A stretch of 64,000 nt of DNA from positions 10,365,904 through 10,429,903 of the forward strand of contig OZ038436.1 of the NCBI GenBank assembly GCA_964036275.1. The letters are read 5' to 3'. The translations under genes were made by a program, and so were the position numbers. Shown here in pieces: positions 18,681 through 29,846 of the stretch (the stretch's first letter is position 1; the number at the start of each line of letters is the position of its first letter). This DNA is from Litoditis marina (Eukaryota; Nematoda; Chromadorea; Rhabditida; Rhabditidae). A model generated the notes under the pieces. It was not told the DNA's origin. It searched no databases and saw only the letters and a list, made by a program, of their open reading frames with translations.

Positions 18681-21600
18681 CAGACAGTTCCGCATAAATC
18701 TGGCTACCCATACGGGATACGGCGCAACAAGGGGTAGAGAGAAGAGAGCATAGAGAAATCTAAAGTCAGACAGTTCCGCATAAATCTGGCTACCCATACG
18801 GGATACGGCGCAACAAGGGGTAGAGAGAAGAGAGCATAGAGAAATCTAAAGTCAGACAGTTCCGCATAAATCTGGCTACCCATACGGGATACGGCGCAAC
18901 AAGGGGTAGAGAGAAGAGAGCATAGAGAAATCTAAAGTCAGACAGTTCCGCATAAATCTGGCTACCCATACGGGATACGGCGCAACAAGGGGTAGAGAGA
19001 AGAGAGCATAGAGAAATCTAAAGTCAGACAGTTCCGCATAAATATGGCTGGATACGGCGCAACAAGGGGTAGAGATACGGCGCAACAAGGGGTAGAGAGA
19101 AGAGAGCATAGAGAAATCTAAAGTCAGACAGTTCCGCATAAATCTGGCTACCCATACGGGATACGGCGCAACAAGGGGTAGAGAGAAGAGAGCATAGAGA
19201 AATCTAAAGTCAGACAGTTCCGCATAAATCTAGCTACCCATACGGGATACGGCGCAACAAGGGGTAGAGAGAAGAGAGCATAGAGAAATCTAAAGTCAGA
19301 CAGTTCCGCATAAATCTAGCTACCCATACGGGATACGGCGCAACAAGGGGTAGAGAGAAGAGAGCATAGAGAAATCTAAAGTCAGACAGTTCCGCATAAA
19401 TCTGGCTACCCATACGGGATACGGCGCAACAAGGGGTAGAGAGAAGAGAGCATAGAGAAATCTAAAGTCAGACAGTTCCGCATAAATCTGGCTACCCATA
19501 CGGGATACGGCGCAACAAGGGGTAGAGAGAAGAGAGCATAGAGAAATCTAAAGTCAGACAGTTCCGCATAAATCTGGCAACCCATACGGGATACGGCGCA
19601 ACAAGGGGTAGAGAGAAGAGAGCATAGAGAAATCTAAAGTCAGACAGTTCCGCATAAATCTGGCTACCCATACGGGATACGGCGCAACAAGGGGTAGAGA
19701 GAAGAGAGCATAGAGAAATCTAAAGTCAGACAGTTCCGCATAAACCTGGCTACCCATACGGGATACGGCGCAACAAGGGGTAGAGAGAAGAGAGCATAGA
19801 GAAATCTAAAGTCAGACAGTTCCGCATAAATCTAGCTACCCATACGGGATACGGCGCAACAAGGGGTAGAGAGAAGAGAGCATAGAGAAATCTAAAGTCA
19901 GACAGTTCCGCATAAATCTAGCTACCCATACGGGATACGGCGCAACAAGGGGTAGAGAGAAGAGAGCATAGAGAAATCTAAAGTCAGACAGTTCCGCATA
20001 AATCTAGCTACCCATACGGGATACGGCGCAACAAGGGGTAGAGAGAAGAGAGCATAGAGAAATCTAAAGTCAGACAGTTCCGCATAAATCTGGCTACCCA
20101 TACGGGATACGGCGCAACAAGGGGTAGAGAGAAGAGAGCATAGAGAAATCTAAAGTCAGACAGTTCCGCATAAATCTGGCTACCCATACGGGATACGGCG
20201 CAACAAGGGGTAGAGAGAAGAGAGCATAGAGAAATCTAAAGTCAGACAGTTCCGCATAAATCTGGCTACCCATACGGGATACGGCGCAACAAGGGGTAGA
20301 GAGAAGAGAGCATAGAGAAATCTAAAGTCAGACAGTTCCGCATAAATCTGGCTACCCATACGGGATACGGCGCAACAAGGGGTAGAGAGAAGAGAGCATA
20401 GAGAAATCTAAAGTCAGACAGTTCCGCATAAATCTGGCTACCCATACGGGATACGGCGCAACAAGGGGTAGAGAGAAGAGAGCATAGAGAAATCTAAAGT
20501 CAGACAGTTCCGCATAAATATGGCTGGATACGGCGCAACAAGGGGTAGAGATACGGCGCAACAAGGGGTAGAGAGAAGAGAGCATAGAGAAATCTAAAGT
20601 CAGACAGTTCCGCATAAATCTGGCTACCCATACGGGATACGGCGCAACAAGGGGTAGAGAGAAGAGAGCATAGAGAAATCTAAAGTCAGACAGTTCCGCA
20701 TAAATCTGGCTACCCATACGGGATACGGCGCAACAAGGGGTGGAGAGAAGAGAGCATAGAGAAATCTAAAGTCAGACAGTTCCGCATAAATCTGGCTACC
20801 CATACGGGATACGGCGCAACAAGGGGTAGAGAGAAGAGAGCATAGAGAAATCTAAAGTCAGACAGTTCCGCATAAATTTGGCTACCCATACGGGATACGG
20901 CGCAACAAGGGGTAGAGAGAAGTGAGCATAGAGAAATCTAAAGTCAGACAGTTCCGCATAAATCTGGCTACCCATACGGGATACGGCGCAACAAGGGGTA
21001 GAGAGAAGAGAGCATAGAGAAATCTAAAGTCAGACAGTTCCGCATAAATCTGGCTACCCATGCGGGATACGGCGCAACAAGGGGTAGAGAGAAGAGAGCA
21101 TAGAGAAATCTAAAGTCAGACAGTTCCTCATAAATCTGGCTACCCATACGGGATACGGCGCAACAAGGGGTAGAGAGAAGAGAGCATAGAGAAATCTAAA
21201 GTCAGACAGTTCCGCATAAATCTGGCTACCCATACGGGATACGGCGCAACAAGGGGTAGAGAGAAGAGAGCATAGAGAAATCTAAAGTCAGACAGTTCCG
21301 CATAAATCTGGCTACCCATACGGGATACGGCGCAACAAGGGGTAGAGAGAAGAGAGCATAGAGAAATCTAAAGTCAGACAGTTCCGCATAAATCTGGCTA
21401 CCCATACGGGATACGGCGCAACAAGGGGTAGAGAGAAGAGAGCATAGAGAAATCTAAAGTCAGACAGTTCCGCATAAATCTGGCTACCCATACGGGATAC
21501 GGCGCAACAAGGGGTAGAGAGAAGAGAGCATAGAGAAATCTAAAGTCAGACAGTTCCGCATAAATCTGGCTACCCATACGGGATACGGCGCAACAAGGGG

Positions 21601-24600
21601 TAGAGAGAAGAGAGCATAGAGAAATCTAAAGTCAGACAGTTCCGCATAAATCTGGCTACCCATACGGGATACGGCGCAACAAGGGGTAGAGAGAAGAGAG
21701 CATAGAGAAATCTAAAGTCAGACAGTTCCGCATAAATATGGCTGGATACGGCGCAACAAGGGGTAGAGATACGGCGCAACAAGGGGTAGAGAGAAGAGAG
21801 CATAGAGAAATCTAAAGTCAGACAGTTCCGCATAAATCTGGCTACCCATACGGGATACGGCGCAACAAGGGGTAGAGAGAAGAGAGCATAGAGAAATCTA
21901 AAGTCAGACAGTTCCGCATAAATCTGGCTACCCATACGGGATACGGCGCAACAAGGGGTGGAGAGAAGAGAGCATAGAGAAATCTAAAGTCAGACAGTTC
22001 CGCATAAATCTGGCTACCCATACGGGATACGGCGCAACAAGGGGTAGAGAGAAGAGAGCATAGAGAAATCTAAAGTCAGACAGTTCCGCATAAATTTGGC
22101 TACCCATACGGGATACGGCGCAACAAGGGGTAGAGAGAAGAGAGCATAGAGAAATCTAAAGTCAGACAGTTCCGCATAAATCTGGCTACCCATACGGGAT
22201 ACGGCGCAACAAGGGGTAGAGAGAAGAGAGCATAGAGAAATCTAAAGTCAGACAGTTCCGCATAAATCTGGCTACCCATACGGGATACGGCGCAACAAGG
22301 GGTAGAGAGAAGAGAGCATAGAGAAATCTAAAGTCAGACAGTTCCGCATAAATCTGGCTACCCATACGGGATACGGCGCAACAAGGGGTAGAGAGAAGAG
22401 AGCATAGAGAAATCTAAAGTCAGACAGTTCCGCATAAATCTGGCTACCCATACGGGATACGGCGCAACAAGGGGTAGAGAGAAGAGAGCATAGAGAAATC
22501 TAAAGTCAGACAGTTCCGCATAAATCTGGCTACCCATACGGGATACGGCGCAACAAGGGGTAGAGAGAAGAGAGCATAGAGAAATCTAAAGTCAGACAGT
22601 TCCGCATAAATCTGGCTACCCATACGGGATACGGCGCAACAAGGGGTAGAGAGAAGAGAGCATAGAGAAATCTAAAGTCAGACAGTTCCGCATAAATCTG
22701 GCTACCCATACGGGATACGGCGCAACAAGGGGTAGAGAGAAGAGAGCATAGAGAAATCTAAAGTCAGACAGTTCCGCATAGATCTGGCTACCCATACGGG
22801 ATACGGCGCAACAAGGGGTAGAGAGAAGAGAGCATAGAGAAATCTAAAGTCAGACAGTTCCGCATAAATCTGGCTACCCATACGGGATACGGCGCAACAA
22901 GGGGTAGAGAGAAGAGAGCATAGAGAAATCTAAAGTCAGACAGTTCCGCATAAATCTGGCTACCCATACGGGATACGGCGCAACAAGGGGTAGAGAGAAG
23001 AGAGCATAGAGAAATCTAAAGTCAGACAGTTCCGCATAAATCTGGCTACCCATACGGGATACGGCGCAACAAGGGGTAGAGAGAAGAGAGCATAGAGAAA
23101 TCTAAAGTCAGACAGTTCCGCATAAATCTGGCTACCCATACGGGATACGGCGCAACAAGGGGTAGAGAGAAGAGAGCATAGAGAAATCTAAAGTCAGACA
23201 GTTCCGCATGAATCTAGCTACCCATACGGGGTACGGCGCAACAAGGGGTAGAGAGAAGAGAGCATAGAGAAATCTAAAGTCAGACAGTTCCGCATAAATC
23301 TAGCTACCCATACGGGATACGGCGCAACAAGGGGTAGAGAGAAGAGAGCATAGAGAAATCTAAAGTCAGACAGTTCCGCATAAATCTAGCTACCCATACG
23401 GGATATGGCGCAACAAGGGGTAGAGAGAAGAGAGCATAGAGAAATCTAAAGTCAGACAGTTCCGCATAAATCTAGCTACCCATACGGAATACGGCGCAAC
23501 AAGGGGTAGAGAGAAGAGAGCATAGAGAAATCTAAAGTCAGACAGTTCCGCATAAATCTAGCTACCCATACGGGATACGGCGCAACAAGGGGTAGAGAGA
23601 AGAGAGCATAGAGAAATCTGTCAGACAGTTCCGCATAAATCTAGCTACCCATACCAGATACGGCGCAACAAGGGGTAGAGAGAAGAGAGCATAGAGAAAT
23701 CTAAAGTCAGACAGTTCCGCATAAATCTGGCTACCCATACGGGATACGGCGCAACAAGGGGTAGAGAGAAGAGAGCATAGAGAAATCTAAAGTCAGACAG
23801 TTCCGCATAAATCTACCCAAATCTACCCATACGGGATACGGCGCAACAAGGGGTAGAGAGAAGAGAGCATAGAGAAATCTAAAGTCAGACAGTTCCGCAT
23901 AAATCTAGCTACCCATACGGGATACGGCGCAACAAGGGGTAGAGAGAAGAGAGCATAGAGAAATCTAAAGTCAGACAGTTCCGCATAAATCTGGCTACCC
24001 ATACGGGATACGGCGCAACAAGGGGTAGAGAGAAGAGAGCATAGAGAAATCTAAAGTCAGACAGTTCCGCATAAATCTGGCTACCCATACGGGATACGGC
24101 GCAACAAGGGGTAGAGAGAAGAGAGCATAGAGAAATCTAAAGTCAGACAGTTCCGCATAAATCTGGCTACCCATACGGGATACGGCGCAACAAGGGGTAG
24201 AGAGAAGAGAGCATAGAGAAATCTAAAGTCAGACAGTTCCGCATAAATCTGGCTACCCATACGGGATACGGCGCAACAAGGGGTAGAGAGAAGAGAGCAT
24301 AGAGAAATCTAAAGTCAGACAGTTCCGCATAAATCTGGCTACCCATACGGGATACGGCGCAACAAGGGGTAGAGAGAAGAGAGCATAGAGAAATCTAAAG
24401 TCAGACAGTTCCGCATAAATCTGGCTACCCATACGGGATACGGCGCAACAAGGGGTAGAGAGAAGAGAGCATAGAGAAATCTAAAGTCAGACAGTTCCGC
24501 ATAAATCTGGCTACCCATACGGGATACGGCGCAACAAGGGGTAGAGAGAAGAGAGCATAGAGAAATCTAAAGTCAGACAGTTCCGCATAAATCTGGCTAC

Positions 24601-25107
24601 CCATACGGGATACGGCGCAACAAGGGGTAGAGAGAAGAGAGCATAGAGAAATCTAAAGTCAGACAGTTCCGCATAAATCTGGCTACCCATACGGGATACG
24701 GCGCAACAAGGGGTAGAGAGAAGAGAGCATAGAGAAATCTAAAGTCAGACAGTTCCGCATAAATCTGGCTACCCATACGGGATACGGCGCAACAAGGGGT
24801 AGAGAGAAGAGAGCATAGAGAAATCTAAAGTCAGACAGCTCCGCATAAATCTGGCTGCCCATACGGGATACGGCGCAACAAGGGGTAGAGAGAAGAGAGC
24901 ATAGAGAAATCTAAAGTCAGACAGTTCCGCATAAATCTGGCTACCCATACGGGATACGGCGCAACAAGGGGTAGAGAGAAGAGAGCATAGAGAAATCTAA
25001 AGTCAGACAGTTCCGCATAAATCTGGCTACCCATACGGGATACGGCGCAACAAGGGGTAGAGAGAAGAGAGCATAGAGAAATCTAAAGTCAGACAGTTCC
25101 GCATAAA
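18681..25107. repeat. 86-bp satellite array 3
   Basis: About 74.7 monomers. It includes three copies of a damaged monomer junction (aatatggctggatacggcg then a 26-bp partial duplication) at 19043, 20519 and 21737, and another irregular stretch at 23600-23830 with short deletions and a duplicated ctacccaaatctaccc. It ends where R2-like copy 3 inserts. Confidence 0.97.
20519..21736. repeat. 1,218-bp higher-order block marked by a damaged monomer
   Basis: The damaged monomer recurs with spacings of 1,476 bp (17 x 86 + 14) and 1,218 bp (14 x 86 + 14). Linked variants (the ggggtggag site and aaatttggc) follow at the same offsets after the second and third copies, so whole blocks were duplicated. 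Confidence 0.8.
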
Positions 25108-25298
25108 CTTTCCCGTGATTCTGCTGTGCCTTAAATCCCGTGATTCTGCTGACTTTCCCGTGATTCTGCTGTGCCTTAAATCCTTATGACCCGATGACCG
25201 AACCCGTGACCCACGAGGGGAGGAAGGGGGAATTTTTACCCTGCCCCGGCAGGTGCCCACCGTGTTTGTGGGGGTACCCGTATGAGGAAATATATAAT
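25108..25298 (+). mobile_element. R2-like element 3' end, copy 3 (UTR only)
   Basis: 191 bp: a scrambled start (two partial repeats of ctttcccgtgattctgctg) followed by the last 170 bp of the 3' UTR. The 3' junction is identical to copies 1 and 2. The 18 satellite bases cagacagttccgcataaa occur on both sides (25090-25107 and 25299-25316), a target-site duplication. Confidence 0.88.
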
Positions 25299-25729
25299 CA
25301 GACAGTTCCGCATAAATCTGGCTACCCATACGGGATACGGCGCAACAAGGGGTAGAGAGAAGAGAGCATAGAGAAATCTAAAGTCAGGCAGTTCCGCATA
25401 AATCTGGCTACCCATACGGGATACGGCGCAACAAGGGGTAGAGAGAAGAGAGCATAGAGAAATCTAAAGTCAGACAGTTCCGCATAAATCTGGCTACCCA
25501 TACGGGATACGGCGCAACAAGGGGCAGAGAGAAGAGAGCATAGAGAAATCTAAAGTCAGACAGTTCCGCATAAATCTAGCTACCCATACGGGATACGGCG
25601 CAACAAGGGGTAGAGAGAAGAGAGCATAGAGAAATCTAAAGTCAGACAGTTCCGCATAAATCTAGCTACCCATACGGGATACGGCGCAACAAGGGGTAGA
25701 GAGAAGAGAGCATAGAGAAATCTAAAGTC
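25299..25729. repeat. 86-bp satellite array 4
   Basis: Five monomers between R2-like copies 3 and 4. Satellite stops at taaagtc, exactly the insertion site. Confidence 0.95.
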
Positions 25730-26328
25730 GCTTCAAAATGGTGCGTGCTGCTTATGTGTATCTACCTAGGTATATTTAGACAAAATTAGTGGATTTATTC
25801 ATTCTCATTTCCTTGTCCGTAAGCAGTGCGTTCCTGACTATGTTATATTGTGTGTTGTTGTTCATATGTCTCCTTTCACAAAATACCCAAAACCACGGTA
25901 TTGATTGGTGACCTGTGTTCAATCGGCCACTTGTGACACAGTTATTGGTTACCCTTGAGACTCTTGCCTGTCTACATGTTTCTACTTGATGATGACTACC
26001 TAACCAAGTCGGAATAAGAGAACTTGTATTCAAGCCGCAAAGAGTTGAGGACAAAGGCTCTTTCCAATTTTTGACGCGCGTCCCCTTTTGCCATCTAAGA
26101 CTTTCTGATGCCCTTTCTATCGAGCTCCTCGAGATGACGACTACCTAACCACGTCAGATGTCTCTTGGATCAAGCTCTTTAGTGATCGGGGTTGACGAGG
26201 GGACTTTCCTATGATTCTGCTGTGCTTTCAATCCTTATGACTCAATGACCGAACCCGTGACCCACGTGGGGAGGAAGGGGGGATTTTTACCCTGCCACCG
26301 CAGGTGCCCACCATGTGTGGGGTTTAGT
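25730..26328 (+). mobile_element. Diverged R2-like 3' end, copy 4
   Basis: 599 bp set between taaagtc and cagacagttccg with no satellite base lost or gained. The last 140 bp or so are clearly related to the 3' UTR of copies 1-3 (ccgaacccgtgacccacg, ggaggaagggg, caggtgcccacc) but diverged, and the end is ggggtttagt in place of tatataat. The motif gactacctaacca, also in copies 1 and 2, occurs twice (about 25996 and 26136). The first 250 bp match nothing else here. I infer an older or different subfamily using the same target. Confidence 0.8.
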
Positions 26329-26741
26329 CAGACAGTTCCGCATAAATCTAGCTACCCATACGGGATACGGCGCAACAAGGGGTAGAGAGAAGAGAGCATA
26401 GAGAAATCTAAAGTCAGACAGTTCCGCATAAATATAGCTACCCATACGGGATACGGCGCAACAAGGAGTAGAGAGAAGAGAGCATAGAGAAATCTAAAGT
26501 CAGACAGTTCCGCATAAATCTGGCTACCCATACGGGATACGGCGCAACAAGGGGTAGAGAGAAGAGAGCATAGAGAAATCTAAAGTCAGACAGTTCCGCA
26601 TAAATCTAGCTACCCATACGGGATACGGCGCAACAAGGGGTAGAGAGAAGAGAGCATAGAGAAATCTAAAGTCAGACAGTTCCGCATAAATCTAGCTACC
26701 CATACGGGATACGGCGCAACAAGGGGTAGAGAGAAGAGAGC
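26329..26741. repeat. 86-bp satellite array 5
   Basis: About 4.8 monomers, stopping inside agagagca. Confidence 0.95.
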
Positions 26742-27243
26742 ATTTTTCATATTTATTTTACATCATATTTATTGTTTCACTTCGCGTCGTTTCGAGGCGG
26801 TGATCATCATACATATCACATTATCGTCAGAACGTCTTCTTGTGCAGTAGTGGTACAGTTGATTCCTCATGGTGGACATTCGTATGTTCTGAGACATAGA
26901 TCCAGTGACATGCCAGAAACAACAGTAGAACCATCTGACGACGAATTGACTGTGAATATGCATTCCTGTTGGGAATTCGGGCCAGCGTTTCCCACTCGCT
27001 CGTGGCCAGGACTTTTCCTCTCGTCACGGCCAGACTGGTTACCTGAATGGAATACACGTAGAGTATTGGGATGGAAACAGGATAACGGAGACTCGGTCGA
27101 TCGACCAGTTGCCACTAGACCAGAGAGAAAAGTGACTGGTTACCTGAATGGAATACACGTAGAGTATTGGGATGGAAACAGGATAACGGAGACTCGGTCG
27201 ATCGACCAGTTGCCACTAGACCAGAGAGAAAAGTGACTCATAA
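26742..27243. mobile_element. Unidentified 0.5-kb insert in satellite
   Basis: Satellite reads agagagca before and gcatagag after, so gca is duplicated (3 bp) around a 502-bp unrelated sequence. There are no clear terminal inverted repeats. It contains a 101-bp tandem duplication and a plus-strand frame (26772-27236, 154 codons) that I cannot assign; the duplication shifts its frame, so it is doubtful as a gene. Confidence 0.6.
27033..27234. repeat. 101-bp tandem duplication
   Basis: The segment starting gactggttacctgaatgg occurs at 27033 and 27134, apparently without differences. Since 101 is not a multiple of 3, the second copy is read in another frame. Confidence 0.92.
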
Positions 27244-27341
27244 GCATAGAGAAATCTAAAGTCAGACAGTTCCGCATAAATATAGCTACCCATACGGGAT
27301 ACGGCGCAACGAGGGCTAGAGAGAAGAGAGCATAGAGAAAT
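27244..27341. repeat. Terminal satellite monomer
   Basis: The last roughly 98 bp of satellite, with more changes (cgcaacgagggctag) than inner monomers. It ends at gagaaatatg, after which unique sequence begins. Confidence 0.92.
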
Positions 27342-28869
27342 ATGCCATTTTTGAAACATACTCGTGTTTTCTGAGTTCATTTCTCAATAAACGATTTATC
27401 ATATTTTTTTCATTCGCATCAAATAAGACTACTGAATAATTTATTTCAAAAATGACTAGAACATTCTTTCTCGGAAATAAAAATATACTACTGAAAGCAA
27501 CAGAAGAAAAAAATTACAAGGAAAAAGTGAATAGTTAATAGGAATTGACTAATCGAAAATACACTGCACGAATCACAAGATGAAATTTTAGTTACATGTA
27601 AAGATGAAGAGATCGAACGAAACTGATTACTAACGAGAACAAAAAGTCGATTATACAGTTTTCTGAACAACCGAGTCTTAATAAATCTTCTAATTTTGAA
27701 AAAAAACAGCAAAAATTTCGAACAAATATAGCACGGGAGTAAATAAAACATATATACAAGTAATACCATAGATGAAACATTTTGTTTACGAGCAGCCTAA
27801 AGTTTAGAAGTATTAATTTTTATATCTCAAACGTAGTTGCAAGCTAAATTTCACCTGAGTTCAAACTACAAAAAAACTACTGAACTTAATACTAACTGTA
27901 GTTCACTCTCACTGGGGCTATATTTCTAATCAATGTTTCGATATAAACTCCGAATCTTGTGAAATTAAAGAAAATCAATACTTGTGAAATAATTTCACAA
28001 ACCGAACAGTAACTGACGTATACGGAGTGTAACTCTAGTTTTACTCACTTGGCCTCTATTTCATTCAATCCTCTGCAATACACATAGAATCCCGGAATCA
28101 TAATATTGAAACTAACTCTTGAATATGCAATCTGTTGTACCTCACAGCCAAATTACCAGTGAAACCTTTCATAGAACTATTCATTCAGTTATTATTCCGT
28201 GGTTACGAATGGATACCTAACCGTAGTATGAAAGTTTAATTCAGAGAAAGTTTGTTCAAGTCAGTTTTTCAAACGTCTAATCGCAGTTTAGAAAATCTCA
28301 GCGCCTATAAAAGGTTGATGCCACATTTGAGTGCGCCTAAGCAGTCGGTATAGGAAAATATGGGTCTTCAACAGTGTTAGTAAGTGTTAACCTTGAGCCT
28401 TTTGGACTCAAGATCTTTCAATATAAGTTCCGGTGGTCCGAATTGTTACAATTAGATGTTATAGAAAGTGTATCACAGTTAAAGACAATTGTTAGTTCGA
28501 TTCGAATAGTTACCTTTCTGGTAACTATTCCAAGTCTTGAAGTGATGAACAAAGACGGAGAAGTAAATAGATTCATATACGAAATAATAATTGAAAGAAC
28601 ATGAAAATAAAATATGTCGTCGTTACAGTATGCCTTCCCGCATGCTGTGGTGCCGAGTCCCGTCGTTCTGCTGGCTTCCTTATCTCCTTCGTCCGGTTGT
28701 CGCTCCTCCTTCCGATACTTTCCTATTGTCTGGTAGAAATATATATCTGTAATAAACGTGGTTTCACTCATTTAGATCATGGAATGATGATCATGACTTC
28801 CCCCTCGCCGAAAATCTGAGTGAAACGAAGGAGTTGGTCCCCAACTCGTCCTTGTGAAACAAAACAAAA
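27342..28869. other. AT-rich region with dispersed repeat blocks A and B
   Basis: No convincing gene. Block A (about 27420-27850) is related to 36540-36960, with shared stretches such as aataatttatttcaaaa and agttaataggaatt. Block B (28270-28376) is related to 36086-36186. Order is A then B here but B then A on the right. Nothing recognisable in 28400-28869. Confidence 0.55.
28306..28345 (+). promoter_or_regulatory. TATA promoter module, copy 1
   Basis: tataaaag at 28306, then acatttgagtgcgccta 17 bases further on. The same module with identical spacing occurs at 36119 and, more diverged, at 63792. An ATG follows at 28359, but its frame stops after five codons. Confidence 0.45.
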
Positions 28870-28971
28870 GTCAAAAGTTTGTTCAAAACATCACTTATAT
28901 TTGACTAGAAGATGACACACAAAAAAATAACTACGTACTAAAAGAGTAACAGAGAATAATGTGTGAGATTA

Positions 28972-29634
28972 TTACTTGATGTGCGATGAGATGGTTTGAC
29001 AATAGGGTACATTGGTTCCCGCGAACCATTTTCCGAAATCAAGTGAGTCAATGGAATAGTCTCCTGGTGATGGAAGTGGTTTGTAACAGAGCAGTCTTTT
29101 GTGTAACTTGTTTCCGAGCAACAGATTCAGTCCGTTGTGTTGGCTGAACCCTGAGACGTGAGTGATTTTTGCACTTATGTTAAAGTTCAAAAATCGAACT
29201 AAGTCATTTGGTATGCGAGTAAATGTACTGTTCGAGAACACACGTAGAACTTCCGTGGCAGAGCTGAGTCTTTTCAGCATAGGAGATAACTCAAAGAAAT
29301 CTCCGAAGCCACCCTTGTTGTATGGAATCGTGATATGACAATGTATATTTTTTCCCCGAAGGATTCTTGGCACTCCATAACTCGAATACAAATGTGGAGA
29401 GGCCAGGGGAATAATGATATTTGGGCCATTTTCGAACAAGAAGGAGAAAGTGATGATGTCGTTCTCAATGAACTTCACTGTTATCTCTTCGATCTTGTGT
29501 TGTGGGATCAACTTCTCGATTTCCTGGTAGACCAGTTCGATTGTTATTGTGTGGTTTCGCTGACGCAACAGTAGTATCATTTCTCGAATGATGTTGAATG
29601 GATCGTTGTACTCCGGGCCCTCATGGAAGGTCAT
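28972..29634 (-). CDS. Hypothetical protein in decayed element
   Basis: 220 codons from ATG at 29634 to TAA at 28972; the longest clean ORF in this stretch. I recognise no family. It reads like real protein (no low complexity). A splice acceptor-like ccgtttag directly precedes the ATG, so it may be a 3' exon of the zinc-knuckle ORF upstream (29847-30638). No signal peptide or membrane segment. Confidence 0.45.
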   Translation of the reverse strand: MTFHEGPEYNDPFNIIREMILLLRQRNHTITIELVYQEIEKLIPQHKIEEITVKFIENDIITFSFLFENGPNIIIPLASPHLYSSYGVPRILRGKNIHCHITIPYNKGGFGDFFELSPMLKRLSSATEVLRVFSNSTFTRIPNDLVRFLNFNISAKITHVSGFSQHNGLNLLLGNKLHKRLLCYKPLPSPGDYSIDSLDFGKWFAGTNVPYCQTISSHIK

Positions 29635-29846
29635 CTAAACGGATGTACAAAAGTTATTTGTCAGTTTTTTTTTCGAATTTTCAACCCTTTTTGTTTGTTT
29701 GTGTTTTTCTTTTTTCGCAAAGAAACATTTTTTTTACAGATGTTGAAAAAACATTTCTTCTGGGAATAAATAAAAACATTTTGTTTCGCTATGGTTAATG
29801 AAGGATACAACTATGATGAACAAAAATTGTGATCTACATTCCTAAC

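Noticed and set aside
18876..25329. Minus-strand ORFs of 60-121 codons inside the satellite (MGSQIYAELSDF-type)
   Set aside because: They arise from frame rotation through 86-bp monomers, start and stop with monomer variants, and have no independent support.
26772..27236. 154-codon plus-strand ORF in the 0.5-kb insert
   Set aside because: The 101-bp tandem duplication shifts its frame and there is no recognisable domain, so a genuine gene is unlikely.
27488..27780. Hydrophobic Phe/Leu-rich minus-strand ORF in block A
   Set aside because: AT-rich shadow; the homologous block at 36540-36960 does not keep the frame.
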